From positions 1 through 21,348 of IMG/VR virus record IMGVR_UViG_3300025132_000371: a DNA stretch of 21,348 nt; one strand, given 5' to 3'. The stretch comes from a virus. The position numbers and the translations under genes were made by a program. Under the pieces are notes generated by a model. That model made no database searches and was not told where the DNA came from. It saw nothing but the letters and a program-made list of their open reading frames with translations. Below are positions 6,807 to 15,600 of this stretch, one piece after another; position 1 is the first letter of the stretch; each line of letters starts with the position of its first letter.

Positions 6807-8327
6807 TTATGGTCTTAAATTTAACGGGTCAGGATTCTCAATAGATTCTTTAGAAAATATTCTAGCTAAGTTATATTGTTGCCTAATAAATTCTTCTGTT
6901 TGTAATTCTCTAAATAAAGATAATGAATCTCCTAAAATTTCTTGATTAGAATTTATATCTTCTAAACTCATTCCTCTAATTCTTTCTTGTACATCAGCAG
7001 GTAATTTATCCATATCTAACACATTAAGCATAGTGTCATTTGGAGTTAAATCACCAGTATCTAATTTTTCATATACTCTTGCCATTCTACCTTTCATAAT
7101 TTCAGCTTCAACTGCTGCTATATTAATACCACCAACAGCTTTTCTTTGTATTTCTGCGATATAATCTTTTACAAATTCTTGTCTTTGCTCTTCTAATTCT
7201 TTAACATCTAGACCTTTATCTTTTCCATTGCTAATTGCAACAGTTAAATCAAATATTTCATTAGCTTTATCTATAGTATCTTGAGTTAAATCTTCAATAC
7301 CTAATACTTTTCTTTTAGCTGATTGTAATCCTCTATTCCAAGTATTCCATTCTAATGATGTGTTATCTTCAGGTTCTGGTTTTAATTCTTTATAAGTGTC
7401 TTCAGCATCTTCAAGTTTTAATAAATTAAGTTTAGCATTAAATCCTTCTTGATATGAAGCTATTGCATCTACAGCAGCGTTGTATGTCATACCACCAGCC
7501 GTCCATTCTTCTCTGATTCCTCTTCTTAATCTTAAACTATCTTCTCCAGCTTCAGCTAAACCACTTTGAGTTAATAATGTGGTTAAATCTGCATTACTAA
7601 TTTTTAAACCACTTATTTCACCTTTTTCTTTTTTAATACGAGCTATATCATCTTGAGTAAATCCTTTTATTCTAGTTTGATTTGCTTCTCTTTGTAATTT
7701 TAATTTTTCAACTTTATCAGCATATTCTTCTTTATCTTTACCTATTCCTATTTTACTAAATGCTTTATGAACTAAACTTACATTAGCAGGAGAAGCTATT
7801 TTATCTCTTTGTGCTAGATAGTAATCCATGTATGGTTTAGTAAACTCTTCTTTAGTAGTAATAGATTTATCTAATTTATTATATGTGTCCATAAATTCTT
7901 TTTCTTGTTTGTCAGAATAATCTGTCATCCAATCGAGTTTGTATTTTGCAATATCTCCACCTTGTAAACTCATTAATTCTTTTTCTTGAGTATGTGCATC
8001 ATTAAAAGCTTTTTCAGCATCAGCTCTATAATAATTTAAAGCTCCATTTTTTTGAATATTTTCGTATTGATTAGACAGTTCAACTCTTTTAGTCCATTGA
8101 TTATTTAGTTTTGCAACCTCTAAAGTTTTTTGTCTTTCAAGCTCTTCTAAATTTTTTCTTACTTTACTTTGCATACTAGCTTCTCTAGCATTAAAAAATA
8201 AAGATGCTAATAAAACATTTCTAGCTCTATTATCTTTTTTATCTCTATTAGATAAGAAAGCTCCTATAAGGTCTCCTGTTTGTGAACCGGGGTTTTTATC
8301 TAATAAACTTTTTAAAAAATCTGACAT
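6807..8327 (-). CDS. Helical, coiled-coil-rich putative internal virion protein (506 residues)
   Basis: The protein is mostly charged and helical, with heptad-like stretches (NLEELERQKTLEVAKLNNQW near 60-80, KEEYADKVEKLKLQREANQ near 200-220) and no signal peptide, membrane segment or recognised catalytic motif. It sits between two other putative internal virion proteins, and its start follows a good ribosome site (GAGGAA, about five bases before the ATG at 8327). The preceding stop is one base upstream. The context and helical composition fit an internal or ejection protein comparable in role, not in sequence, to T7 gp14-gp16. A tail-length (tape measure) role is less likely because the neighbouring genes look podoviral. 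Confidence 0.65.
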   Translation of the reverse strand: MSDFLKSLLDKNPGSQTGDLIGAFLSNRDKKDNRARNVLLASLFFNAREASMQSKVRKNLEELERQKTLEVAKLNNQWTKRVELSNQYENIQKNGALNYYRADAEKAFNDAHTQEKELMSLQGGDIAKYKLDWMTDYSDKQEKEFMDTYNKLDKSITTKEEFTKPYMDYYLAQRDKIASPANVSLVHKAFSKIGIGKDKEEYADKVEKLKLQREANQTRIKGFTQDDIARIKKEKGEISGLKISNADLTTLLTQSGLAEAGEDSLRLRRGIREEWTAGGMTYNAAVDAIASYQEGFNAKLNLLKLEDAEDTYKELKPEPEDNTSLEWNTWNRGLQSAKRKVLGIEDLTQDTIDKANEIFDLTVAISNGKDKGLDVKELEEQRQEFVKDYIAEIQRKAVGGINIAAVEAEIMKGRMARVYEKLDTGDLTPNDTMLNVLDMDKLPADVQERIRGMSLEDINSNQEILGDSLSLFRELQTEEFIRQQYNLARIFSKESIENPDPLNLRP

Positions 8328-8328
8328 A

Positions 8329-8925
8329 TTATTCCTCTTTTGCTAATAAGCTATTGCTTTTTTGTTTTTCTACTTTATCTAATAAACTTTGTGGTATTTC
8401 AGTTTCCTCAATAACTTCTCTAACTTCTGTAGGTACGGACTGTGGATTTACTCTACTTACAGCTTGTTTCCTTATATTATCTAATTCGTTTATGCCACCT
8501 TGTAAAGTTTCTATTTGTTTATCTGCAGACATTTCTATGGGCTCTTTATCATCTCCTGAATCTAACACATAATCTATTTCTGCTTTTTCAGCTAAAGCTA
8601 TAAGCATATACATAGTTGGTTCAACCATAAGTGTCATTAAGTCTGGATTCCATTTACCTTCTAAAAATCCTGTATAAAGAATACTAGAAGCAATATCAAT
8701 AACTCCTACACCATTACTTAATGATAATAAAATATTTGTAGTTGTTTCTGGAACTGTAAGAGTTTCAAAAATATAAAACATAGTTTCTTTTGGGTTAGTA
8801 AACTCTGAAGGTTTTTCCCAGTTATATGCATCTTCTGGGGAGTTAGTTAAACTTTGTCCGGGAACAGCTTTACCTGTTTCAAAACTATCTGATATAAATT
8901 TTATTGCTTTTTCTGAAATTGCCAT
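8329..8925 (-). CDS. Conserved-looking phage structural-region protein, function unknown (198 residues)
   Basis: Near the N-terminus is a PGQSLTNSPEDAYNWEKPSE segment, and then a helical part with GFLEGKWNPDLMTLMVEPTM followed by a MLIALAEKA helix at about 88-115. I recall this arrangement (PGQSLT..., WE.P, GKW.PD) from small structural-region proteins of marine phages, but no function is known to me. The C-terminal 80 residues are charged and probably helical. The moderately hydrophobic middle (TNILLSLSNGVGVIDIAS) could pack against a membrane or partner. A good ribosome site (AGGAT) precedes the ATG. The gene sits inside the putative ejection-protein block and may be a virion component or an assembly chaperone for one. 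Confidence 0.65.
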   Translation of the reverse strand: MAISEKAIKFISDSFETGKAVPGQSLTNSPEDAYNWEKPSEFTNPKETMFYIFETLTVPETTTNILLSLSNGVGVIDIASSILYTGFLEGKWNPDLMTLMVEPTMYMLIALAEKAEIDYVLDSGDDKEPIEMSADKQIETLQGGINELDNIRKQAVSRVNPQSVPTEVREVIEETEIPQSLLDKVEKQKSNSLLAKEE

Positions 8926-8934
8926 AATTTTATC

Positions 8935-9849
8935 CTATGAATATACTTGTGCTTGTCCTAATAAATACTGTGGAGAAAGAGTACCAAACAATAAACTTTG
9001 ATTTAGTTGTTGAAAGTTTGTAGCTGGTAAATTAGGTATTTGATTTTGTACCTCTCTCACATAAGCTCCTTGAGCACTCTCTTGCATTGGTTGAGAAGCT
9101 ACACCAGCACTTTGAAACTGTTCTTCTGGCTCTCCCATAATTGTATTTATAGCTAAACTACCAACTACACTTCTTGCAGTATCGGGAATAAAATCTGGTC
9201 CTACAAGTTCTTTAGTTTTACCTATTGGGTCTTGACCAAACTCTTTTATACCCTTTCCTAAATCTGTAAAATTTTGTTTTATTTCTTGTCCTAAAGTAGG
9301 AGTTTTACTTTGTGATACAAAATCAGTAGGTGTCATTAATCTATCTGAAATATTACCTGTTTCAAAATTTGGTAAACTACCTTCAAATCCGGGTATATTT
9401 AAATTATTGGCTAGTTTGTTAAGAGAACCAGTAACAGTATCACTAATAATTGGAGGACTATTAACAATACTTTTTTCTATTGCTGCCATATTTAATTGAC
9501 CTGAAGGCAATGCTGTTCCTGTAGCAGAACTTAAAGCTGAACCCTCTGTAAGACCTGTTACAGTTTTTGATAAAGCATCTGTTCCTGCAGCAATACTTTC
9601 TACTGTTCCAGCCCCAGCAGTTGCAGTAGTAGTTGCACCAGCACTTGAAGCAGGAAGAGTTGTAGGTATATTTACTGTAGGAGGAGGCGTTATTCCTAAA
9701 GCACCTTTTATACCATTAAAGGCTCTACCTATTAATGGTCCTAACATCATACCAATAGCTATACTTCCTATAAAAGCACCTATCTTACTACTAAAAAGTT
9801 TTTTAACTCCTTTCTTTATTTTTCTACCTACTTTTCTTAAAAATCCCAT
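8935..9849 (-). CDS. Putative membrane-active internal virion protein (304 residues)
   Basis: The first 22 residues are a strongly basic amphipathic helix (nine Lys/Arg; GRKIKKGVKKLF). A hydrophobic Gly-rich segment at about 23-45 follows, with glycines at 24, 28, 33, 37 and 41, a GxxxG-type packing pattern. The rest is low-complexity Thr/Ala/Gly/Pro-rich (about 53-115) and then polar, ending FGTLSPQYLLGQAQVYS. No enzyme motif is seen. The head of the protein resembles membrane-permeabilising peptides, which would suit a protein ejected with the DNA and inserted in the host envelope. The ribosome site AGGAT is well placed before the ATG at 9849. The gene lies four bases downstream of the 11-residue-repeat protein gene. 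The function is inferred from composition and position. Confidence 0.65.
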   Translation of the reverse strand: MGFLRKVGRKIKKGVKKLFSSKIGAFIGSIAIGMMLGPLIGRAFNGIKGALGITPPPTVNIPTTLPASSAGATTTATAGAGTVESIAAGTDALSKTVTGLTEGSALSSATGTALPSGQLNMAAIEKSIVNSPPIISDTVTGSLNKLANNLNIPGFEGSLPNFETGNISDRLMTPTDFVSQSKTPTLGQEIKQNFTDLGKGIKEFGQDPIGKTKELVGPDFIPDTARSVVGSLAINTIMGEPEEQFQSAGVASQPMQESAQGAYVREVQNQIPNLPATNFQQLNQSLLFGTLSPQYLLGQAQVYS

Positions 9850-9853
9850 AATA

Positions 9854-12013
9854 TTATCCTAGTCCTGATTGATACGAATTTCTTAATGAACTTATTAAAC
9901 TTGTTAAATAGTCATCATAAACTTGTCCTGATTTACCTTCATTAGCAATAGCTGTTGCAAGTATTTGAGCATTTCTATTTTCTTGATTTTCAAAAGCTCT
10001 AAAATCAAAATCTGCTTGGTCTCTTAACTCTTGCCATAAAAATGACATAGACTGAGAACTTAAATTAAATGCGTTCATAGCATTTTGCATATTAATTTGA
10101 TTTTGTGCAGCAGTATTAATTGTATTTGCTTGTCTTCTCCATTGCACATTAGAAGCTTCAACAGCAGCAGCATTTTGTGCATTCCATTGATTTCTTGCAA
10201 AGTCTTGTTGAGAATTAAACTGGTCTACTTGAGTTATAAGTTGTGCATTAAATTTATTTATATCAGCTTCTCTTCCAGCTCTTCTAGCTTCTGCAGCATT
10301 TGATTGAGTTGCATTAAATTGACTCATCGCATTTGCTTGAGAAGAATTATATTGATTTATTTGTGCATTTAAATTTGCCATAAATTGATTTGTTTGATTT
10401 TCACTTGTAGCATTAAATTGATTAGATGCATTTTGAGCTGCTTGATTACTTAAAATTCTTTGTTGTGTTTGTTGAGCTTTTAACATATTGGCTTGTTGTT
10501 CACTACTAAGATTAGCCATATCCATTTGTAAAAAGTTTTTAGCATTTTGTATTTGTGCTTGTTGATTTAAATTAGCTTCAGCTAAATTAGCTTGAGACAT
10601 TAATACAGCATTTTGTATAGTGCTTTGTTGGTCAGCACTAGCCTCTGTTAAACTAATAGTTTGAAAAAATTTACTATTAGCTAAAGATGTTTGTTGTTCA
10701 GCACTAAATTCTGCTACATCTAATTGAAATACATTTTTAGCATTATTTAAAACAGCTTGTTGTTCTCTTTGTGCATTAGATTCAGCAACTTGTGCTTCAA
10801 TACTTCTTTGTTGACTTACACTTTGTTGTATAGCTTGAGCATTACTTTGAGCTAAAGGTATAGCACTTTGTATAATAGCATTAAATAAATTATCTCTACC
10901 GACACTAGATGCACTTAAACCTCTTCTTGCTAACATAGCTTCTACACTAGCAACAGCAGGTTGAGCCCATGCAGGTATTTCACCTTCTTCCATACCACTT
11001 AACAAACTATCTAATTGATTAGATACTAAAGCTTCTTCTGGTAATCCAGCTATTACTCCCCTTTCTTGTTCTGTAAAATCAGTTAATTTATCTTCTAAAG
11101 CTTCAGGGTTATTACCTAACTGAGTAATAGCATCTTCTTGTAATCCTGCATTTCTTAATTGTTTTTTAGCTCTAGTAACTCTGGCTAAATTAGTACCTGC
11201 ATTATTTGCTGCAATAGCTTTTGCTTCTGGACTTAATGTACCTTTAATTGTTTCTGCTACAGCTCCTTCTTGAACAGTAACAGTAGCACCCTCAATAGTA
11301 GCAACTTTATCTACTCCTGCAGCTTCAGCGATAGCACCATCTGATAATGTTCCTTGTGCAGCTTCAACTTGAGCTTTAGTATCGACAGTAGCTGCTCCCA
11401 TTTTTGAAGCAGTCATTCTTCCCATAATAGGTTGCCCTTCTGCATCAACTCCTATTTGTGTTAAAGGTACTTCTGCTTGAGCTACTTTATCTGATTCTAT
11501 AGTTGTAACTTTTTCTGGAGTAGTTTGTTTTGCAGTAGTTTTTGTAACTGAAGTTGGTTGTGCCATAGTTGTTTGTTCTTGGTCTTTTACATCTCCTACT
11601 TTTCTTGCTGTAGGTATTACTGCTGTTTCTGGTAGCATACCTTGAGCAGCACCTTCTACTAAATTTGCAGACCTTTCAATTCTTTCTCTTCTTTCGTTAG
11701 ATGCAGTAGTGCTTCCACCACCTACGTTACTTCCTCCACCACCAATACCGGGAATATCAATAATATTGTCATCACCACTATTTCTATCAATAAGTGGAGG
11801 TACACTCCCCGGTTGTATTTGATTTTGTCTATCAACAGAAAATCTATTTCTTAATTCTTCTTGTCGTCTTTCAAATCTTTCTTTGTCTTCATCTTCATTG
11901 TGAGGACCACCATGAAATTTAGACACTCTTCCACCAGTACGCATATCTACTCTATCACCTGTAGTATATCTATTTCTTTTACTTCTTCTTTTTTTCTTTT
12001 CTTTTTTTGCCAT
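9854..12013 (-). CDS. Putative internal virion protein with long 11-residue repeat helix
   Basis: I start this gene at the ATG at 12013, because CAGGAAAAG lies just upstream; a GTG at 12028 would put that site inside the coding region. The 719-residue protein begins with a very basic segment (AKKEKKKRRSKRNR), then a Gly-rich linker (about 85-105), an Ala/Thr-rich region, and a conserved-looking motif GEIPAWAQPAVASVEAMLAR (near 344-363) followed by RRGLSASS. I recall PAWA...RGL.SSS segments from internal virion proteins of marine podoviruses and myoviruses. From about residue 391 to 665 it is an unbroken run of 11-residue units rich in Gln, Asn and Ala. It lacks membrane segments. The basic N-terminus could touch DNA. 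A structural or ejection role is likely; the exact one is unknown. Confidence 0.75.
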   Translation of the reverse strand: MAKKEKKKRRSKRNRYTTGDRVDMRTGGRVSKFHGGPHNEDEDKERFERRQEELRNRFSVDRQNQIQPGSVPPLIDRNSGDDNIIDIPGIGGGGSNVGGGSTTASNERRERIERSANLVEGAAQGMLPETAVIPTARKVGDVKDQEQTTMAQPTSVTKTTAKQTTPEKVTTIESDKVAQAEVPLTQIGVDAEGQPIMGRMTASKMGAATVDTKAQVEAAQGTLSDGAIAEAAGVDKVATIEGATVTVQEGAVAETIKGTLSPEAKAIAANNAGTNLARVTRAKKQLRNAGLQEDAITQLGNNPEALEDKLTDFTEQERGVIAGLPEEALVSNQLDSLLSGMEEGEIPAWAQPAVASVEAMLARRGLSASSVGRDNLFNAIIQSAIPLAQSNAQAIQQSVSQQRSIEAQVAESNAQREQQAVLNNAKNVFQLDVAEFSAEQQTSLANSKFFQTISLTEASADQQSTIQNAVLMSQANLAEANLNQQAQIQNAKNFLQMDMANLSSEQQANMLKAQQTQQRILSNQAAQNASNQFNATSENQTNQFMANLNAQINQYNSSQANAMSQFNATQSNAAEARRAGREADINKFNAQLITQVDQFNSQQDFARNQWNAQNAAAVEASNVQWRRQANTINTAAQNQINMQNAMNAFNLSSQSMSFLWQELRDQADFDFRAFENQENRNAQILATAIANEGKSGQVYDDYLTSLISSLRNSYQSGLG
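10019..10843 (-). repeat. About 25 tandem 11-residue (33-base) protein repeats
   Basis: In the encoded protein every eleventh residue is usually Asn: 17 of 25 units begin with N by my count. The first part shows a 22-residue super-period ending in EQQ/DQQ/NQQ units (NAKNVFQLDVA, then EFSAEQQTSLA). The second part has aromatic residues just before the Asn (QF-N, QY-N, QW-N). The register never slips over about 275 residues. An 11-residue period predicts three turns of a straight or right-handed helical assembly. Confidence 0.8.
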
Positions 12014-12020
12014 TATCTTT

Positions 12021-12024
12021 TCCT
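12021..12024 (-). promoter_or_regulatory. Ribosome binding site that decides the start of the 11-residue-repeat protein
   Basis: Minus-strand AGGA (context CAGGAAAAG) is seven bases before the ATG at 12013. It would be inside the reading frame if the in-frame GTG at 12028 were used, so the ATG is the better start. Confidence 0.65.
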
Positions 12025-12088
12025 GCACGATGTAGCAGCTTCATAAGAAGTTTAGGTTTATCTGTCATCATTATGATTACTGCTCGTT

Positions 12089-12331
12089 TCATTTTACTTC
12101 AAATAATTTGTCAACCTTTTCGTGTAATTTTTCTACTCTATCCATTAGAGTATTCATATCATCTTTTAATTCTTGTTTAGTTACATAGTCTCTTGCAATC
12201 TCTTCACGAGTTTTGTTTAAGAGTATGTCAATCCGTTTAGCCTCTGCAGTATTACCACGAATACCATAAAGCACGGGAGCTAACACCAAAGTTATAAAGA
12301 TGTTCCAAAATAAATAAGGTGTTAGTTCCAT
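12089..12331 (-). CDS. Small membrane-anchored coiled-coil protein (80 residues)
   Basis: An N-terminal hydrophobic segment at about 5-24 (PYLFWNIFITLVLAPVLYGI) is followed by a charged helical tail (KRIDILLNKTREEIARDYV, then MDRVEKLHEKVDKLF) typical of a coiled coil. I recall similar proteins beside fibre genes in marine phages, without known function. The layout (anchor plus coiled coil) resembles the 115-residue protein at 1239-1586 and small holin- or spanin-like proteins, but there is no lipobox partner beside it. It begins one codon after the previous stop and has no clear ribosome site. Its neighbours are the fibre cluster and the internal virion proteins, so it may be a virion-associated protein rather than a lysis protein. 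Confidence 0.7.
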   Translation of the reverse strand: MELTPYLFWNIFITLVLAPVLYGIRGNTAEAKRIDILLNKTREEIARDYVTKQELKDDMNTLMDRVEKLHEKVDKLFEVK

Positions 12332-12333
12332 AA

Positions 12334-12678
12334 CTAGCTAAGTACTTTAGTTACGCTAGTAGGTGTTACTTTCTCAGCTATCTCAGCATCTAATGCAGTT
12401 TTCATAGCTGTAACAGTATCAGCAGTTAATGCTGTTTCGACCCAGCCTTGAACATCACTAGCTTTTAAGCTAGACCATTCTATAAAGCTTGAAAGGTCTG
12501 AAGTGTCAACAGACTGTGAACCATAACAAGTAGCAGTCCAGTTATTACCATCGCTATCTTTATTAGTATCATCAGTTGCTGTAAGTCTCCAATGTACATT
12601 ATAGACTACATCACTTTTACTATCTTTTGTAGGGTATGTGTCGCAAGTGCTAACATCCCAAGTATATCCTATTGCCAT
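12334..12678 (-). CDS. Conserved marine-phage-type accessory protein after the long fibre (114 residues)
   Basis: The protein starts MAIGYTWDVSTCDTYPTKD, continues with VVYNVHWRLTATDDTN, and has a Thr/Ser-rich helical end with WSSLKASDVQGWVETAL. Its first half looks like beta strands and its second half like a small helix pair. I recall proteins with the same YTWD..TCDTYP and YNVHWRLTA segments next to fibre genes of marine phages, where they are unassigned. It follows the 1347-residue fibre after two bases, with a strong ribosome site (AAGGAG) at the fibre's end. A fibre-associated or virion-decoration role is plausible. It has no membrane or signal segment. Confidence 0.7.
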   Translation of the reverse strand: MAIGYTWDVSTCDTYPTKDSKSDVVYNVHWRLTATDDTNKDSDGNNWTATCYGSQSVDTSDLSSFIEWSSLKASDVQGWVETALTADTVTAMKTALDAEIAEKVTPTSVTKVLS

Positions 12679-12680
12679 AT

Positions 12681-15600
12681 TTATTCTCCTTTTAAGTTAT
12701 TAATTTCAGATTGTAAGGCATCAACCTGTTCGTGTAATTCTTGTAATGCTTTAGTAAGTACAGCTATGTAAGGACTTGTTAATCCTTCACTAATTTGTTT
12801 GTAACCATTTTCATCATTTGAAACAAATTCAGGTAAAACTGTTTCAACATTTTGTGCAATAAATCCATAAGGCACATCTAAATTACTTTCTGTAAATGTA
12901 AAAGAAGATGGTTTTAGAGCCATAACTTTATCTAAACAACCAGTCACATCTTTTATATTTTCTTTTAATCTTTCATCAGAAGTAGCTGTAAATTGTGGTG
13001 AACCACCTGAACCAAATGTAATTTTACCACCAGCAGTACCACCTCCACTTATGTCAAAGTGTATGTATGTATTTGTAGAACTTGCTGTTCCATCTGATTT
13101 TCTTATAAACAATGCTGCATCAGTTGATGCTTCTACTATTGATACTTTTGCATTAGAAATTTGTGATGTTGTTCCTATTTGAACATCACCAGAAGAATCA
13201 ATACGCATTCTTTCTGTATTATTAGTACCGAATACAAAATCATTATTGGCTCTATTGTATAAAAATCCTACATCATCTGTTCCACTAGCAAAACCTTGTC
13301 CTAAAATTATTTCTTGTGCTTCAGCGTTACCATCAGCTCTTAAAGATAATGCAGCAGCACCAGAGGATTCACCAACTAACATAATTCTATCGCCTACTAC
13401 ATGCAGTGGTTCACTAGGACTGCTGGTGTTAATTCCAACATTACCAGTACTATCAATACGCATCTTTTCAGATAATGTAACTGCTGCTCCTGCACTACCA
13501 CTAGCTTGTGTAAAAAATTGGTGAATACCAGCTTCTTGTCTGTAAGCTGATGATTCATTAGCTTCAATGTACGCAAAAGCACCTGTATCAGAATCAACAT
13601 ACATATTATCTGTAACAAAAGTACCATCAAGACCATGAACTCCTGTAGCATTTTCACTTATTACTGAACCTTTTTGACCTATAAAAACTTGTGTCCAACC
13701 AGTATGTGTATCAGAAGGTGGAGTAGTTCCCATACCTATTGCACCAGTACTTGTCATTCTCATTCTTTCTGTATTATTTGTAGAAAGTGCTAATGTATTA
13801 CTAGCAGGTGCATGAATAAATACTTGGTCAGAAGTATTTGTAAAATGCAATTTATTAGTGCTTTTAATTTTTGCATCGCCATCAATAACTAATTTTTCAT
13901 CTGGACTACTTGTACCAATACCAACACCAGTAGAATCTATAATAACTCTTTCAGTACCACCAGTATCAAATCTTATTTTATCTTCATCACTTGATTCTTC
14001 TACTTGAACCATGGTATCACCATCGGCATCACTTAGTTGTGTAGCTGTTGTAATACTTGTATTAGTTGCAGTTATAGCTTCTACTGCTACACCTGAAGGT
14101 GGGGCTACTCCAAATGTTAAAGTAGTACCACTTACTGAAAAACTATCTTTGTTTTGATAAACACCATCAAAGTAAACTGATACATTGTTTTCATGTACTG
14201 GAGCAACTGATAATGTTAATGTAGTATCAGAACCATCTCCAGTCATTGTAGCTATTGAGTTATTAGAACCACCTACAGTTGTTGTACTATGATAGACTGT
14301 AATAACTCTACCATTAGCAGGAGCTGTAGCAAATGTTAATGTAGTTCCTGAAACAGAGTAAACATTCTGTGCTTGGAAAACACCATCAACAAATACCATT
14401 AAATTGTTTTCGCTGTCTGGAGCTGTACTTAATGTAAAAGTTGTATCACTTCCATCACCTGTAAAGATATTGGTGTCCATGTTTGTACCTGAACCACCAC
14501 CGGCTATTGCACCCCATTCAGTTGTATAACCTTCAAACTTACCTGTTTCTGAATTATATCTAAAATAACCTGCTGCTGGTGAAGAAGGTCTTTGTGCTGT
14601 TGTACCTACTGGTACATGTATTGAGTCTGTATTAGAACCTAAGTCAAGTGAAACATCTGGTGAAGTTTGATTGACACCTATTTTATTTTCACTTACATCA
14701 ACAAATAATACACCACTATCTACATTAACATCTCCAGAGAATGTAGCTGCATTAAATGTTGTAGGCACTATATTAGCACTACCATCAAAGCTTACACCAC
14801 CAATAGTTCTTGCAGTTGTTAAAGTAGCTGCTGAACCTGTAGTGTTTTGATTAAGAGTTCCTACTGTTAAATCTATCGTACCATCGGAGTCTTGATAATC
14901 AACTGTAATACCTGATTCAGTATTAGAGCTAAACATAGCACCAACTGTATCTTGTACAACCTCTGTTAGGTCTATATTAGCTGTACCATCAAAACTTACT
15001 CCGTGTATTGTTCTAGCTGTTTCAAGTGCTGTAGCTGTAGCTGCATTACCTGTTGTGCTTTGATTTAATGTACCAACTGTAAAGTCTAATGTACCATCAC
15101 TATCTTCGTAAGTTACAGTAATACCACTTTCAGTATTACTAGATACCATAGCTCCTACAGTATCTTGAATAACCTCTGATAAATCAATGTTAGCTGTACC
15201 ATCAAAAGATACACCATGTATTGTTCTTGCTGTCGCTAACGCTGTAGCTGTATCTGCCAAGGCTACAGAAATATTAGCTGTACCATCAAAGCTTGTACCA
15301 CCGATAGTTCTAGCAGTTTCTAAAGCTGTAGCAGTTGCAGCATTACCTGTAGTATCTTGGTTAAGTGTTCCAATAACAAAGTCTAAAGTATTATCACTAT
15401 CATCATAAGTTACTGTAACTCCTGTTTCTGTATTAGAAGTTACCATAGCTCCTACAGTATCACTAATTGTTTCTGCTAGTGTTGTACCATTTATTGTAAT
15501 AGCATCAGCTTCTAATGTACCATCAATGTCTACATCTCCTGATACATCTAATGTAGCTGCATCAAGTTCACCTGTTATAGTTATGTTTCTTGCACCTGTA

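Noticed and set aside
6807-8327. Coiled-coil-rich protein considered as a tape measure
   Set aside because: No neighbouring sheath, tube or tail-chaperone genes are present, and the tail-tube A-like and multiple ejection-type genes fit a short-tailed phage.
12014-12028. In-frame GTG at 12028 as the start of the 11-residue-repeat protein
   Set aside because: The ribosome site AGGA lies between that GTG and the ATG at 12013, so the ATG is the better start.
12040-12051. Small hairpin cttc-ataa-gaag in the gap before the 11-residue-repeat gene, considered as a terminator
   Set aside because: The stem is only four strong pairs (six with weak flanks), it is not followed by a convincing U-run, and the genes on both sides appear co-transcribed.
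13397-13657. Minus-strand 86-codon open frame in another frame inside the long fibre
   Set aside because: It is fully nested in a well-supported fibre frame, has a low-quality composition (Leu/Val/Gln runs) and no ribosome site of note.
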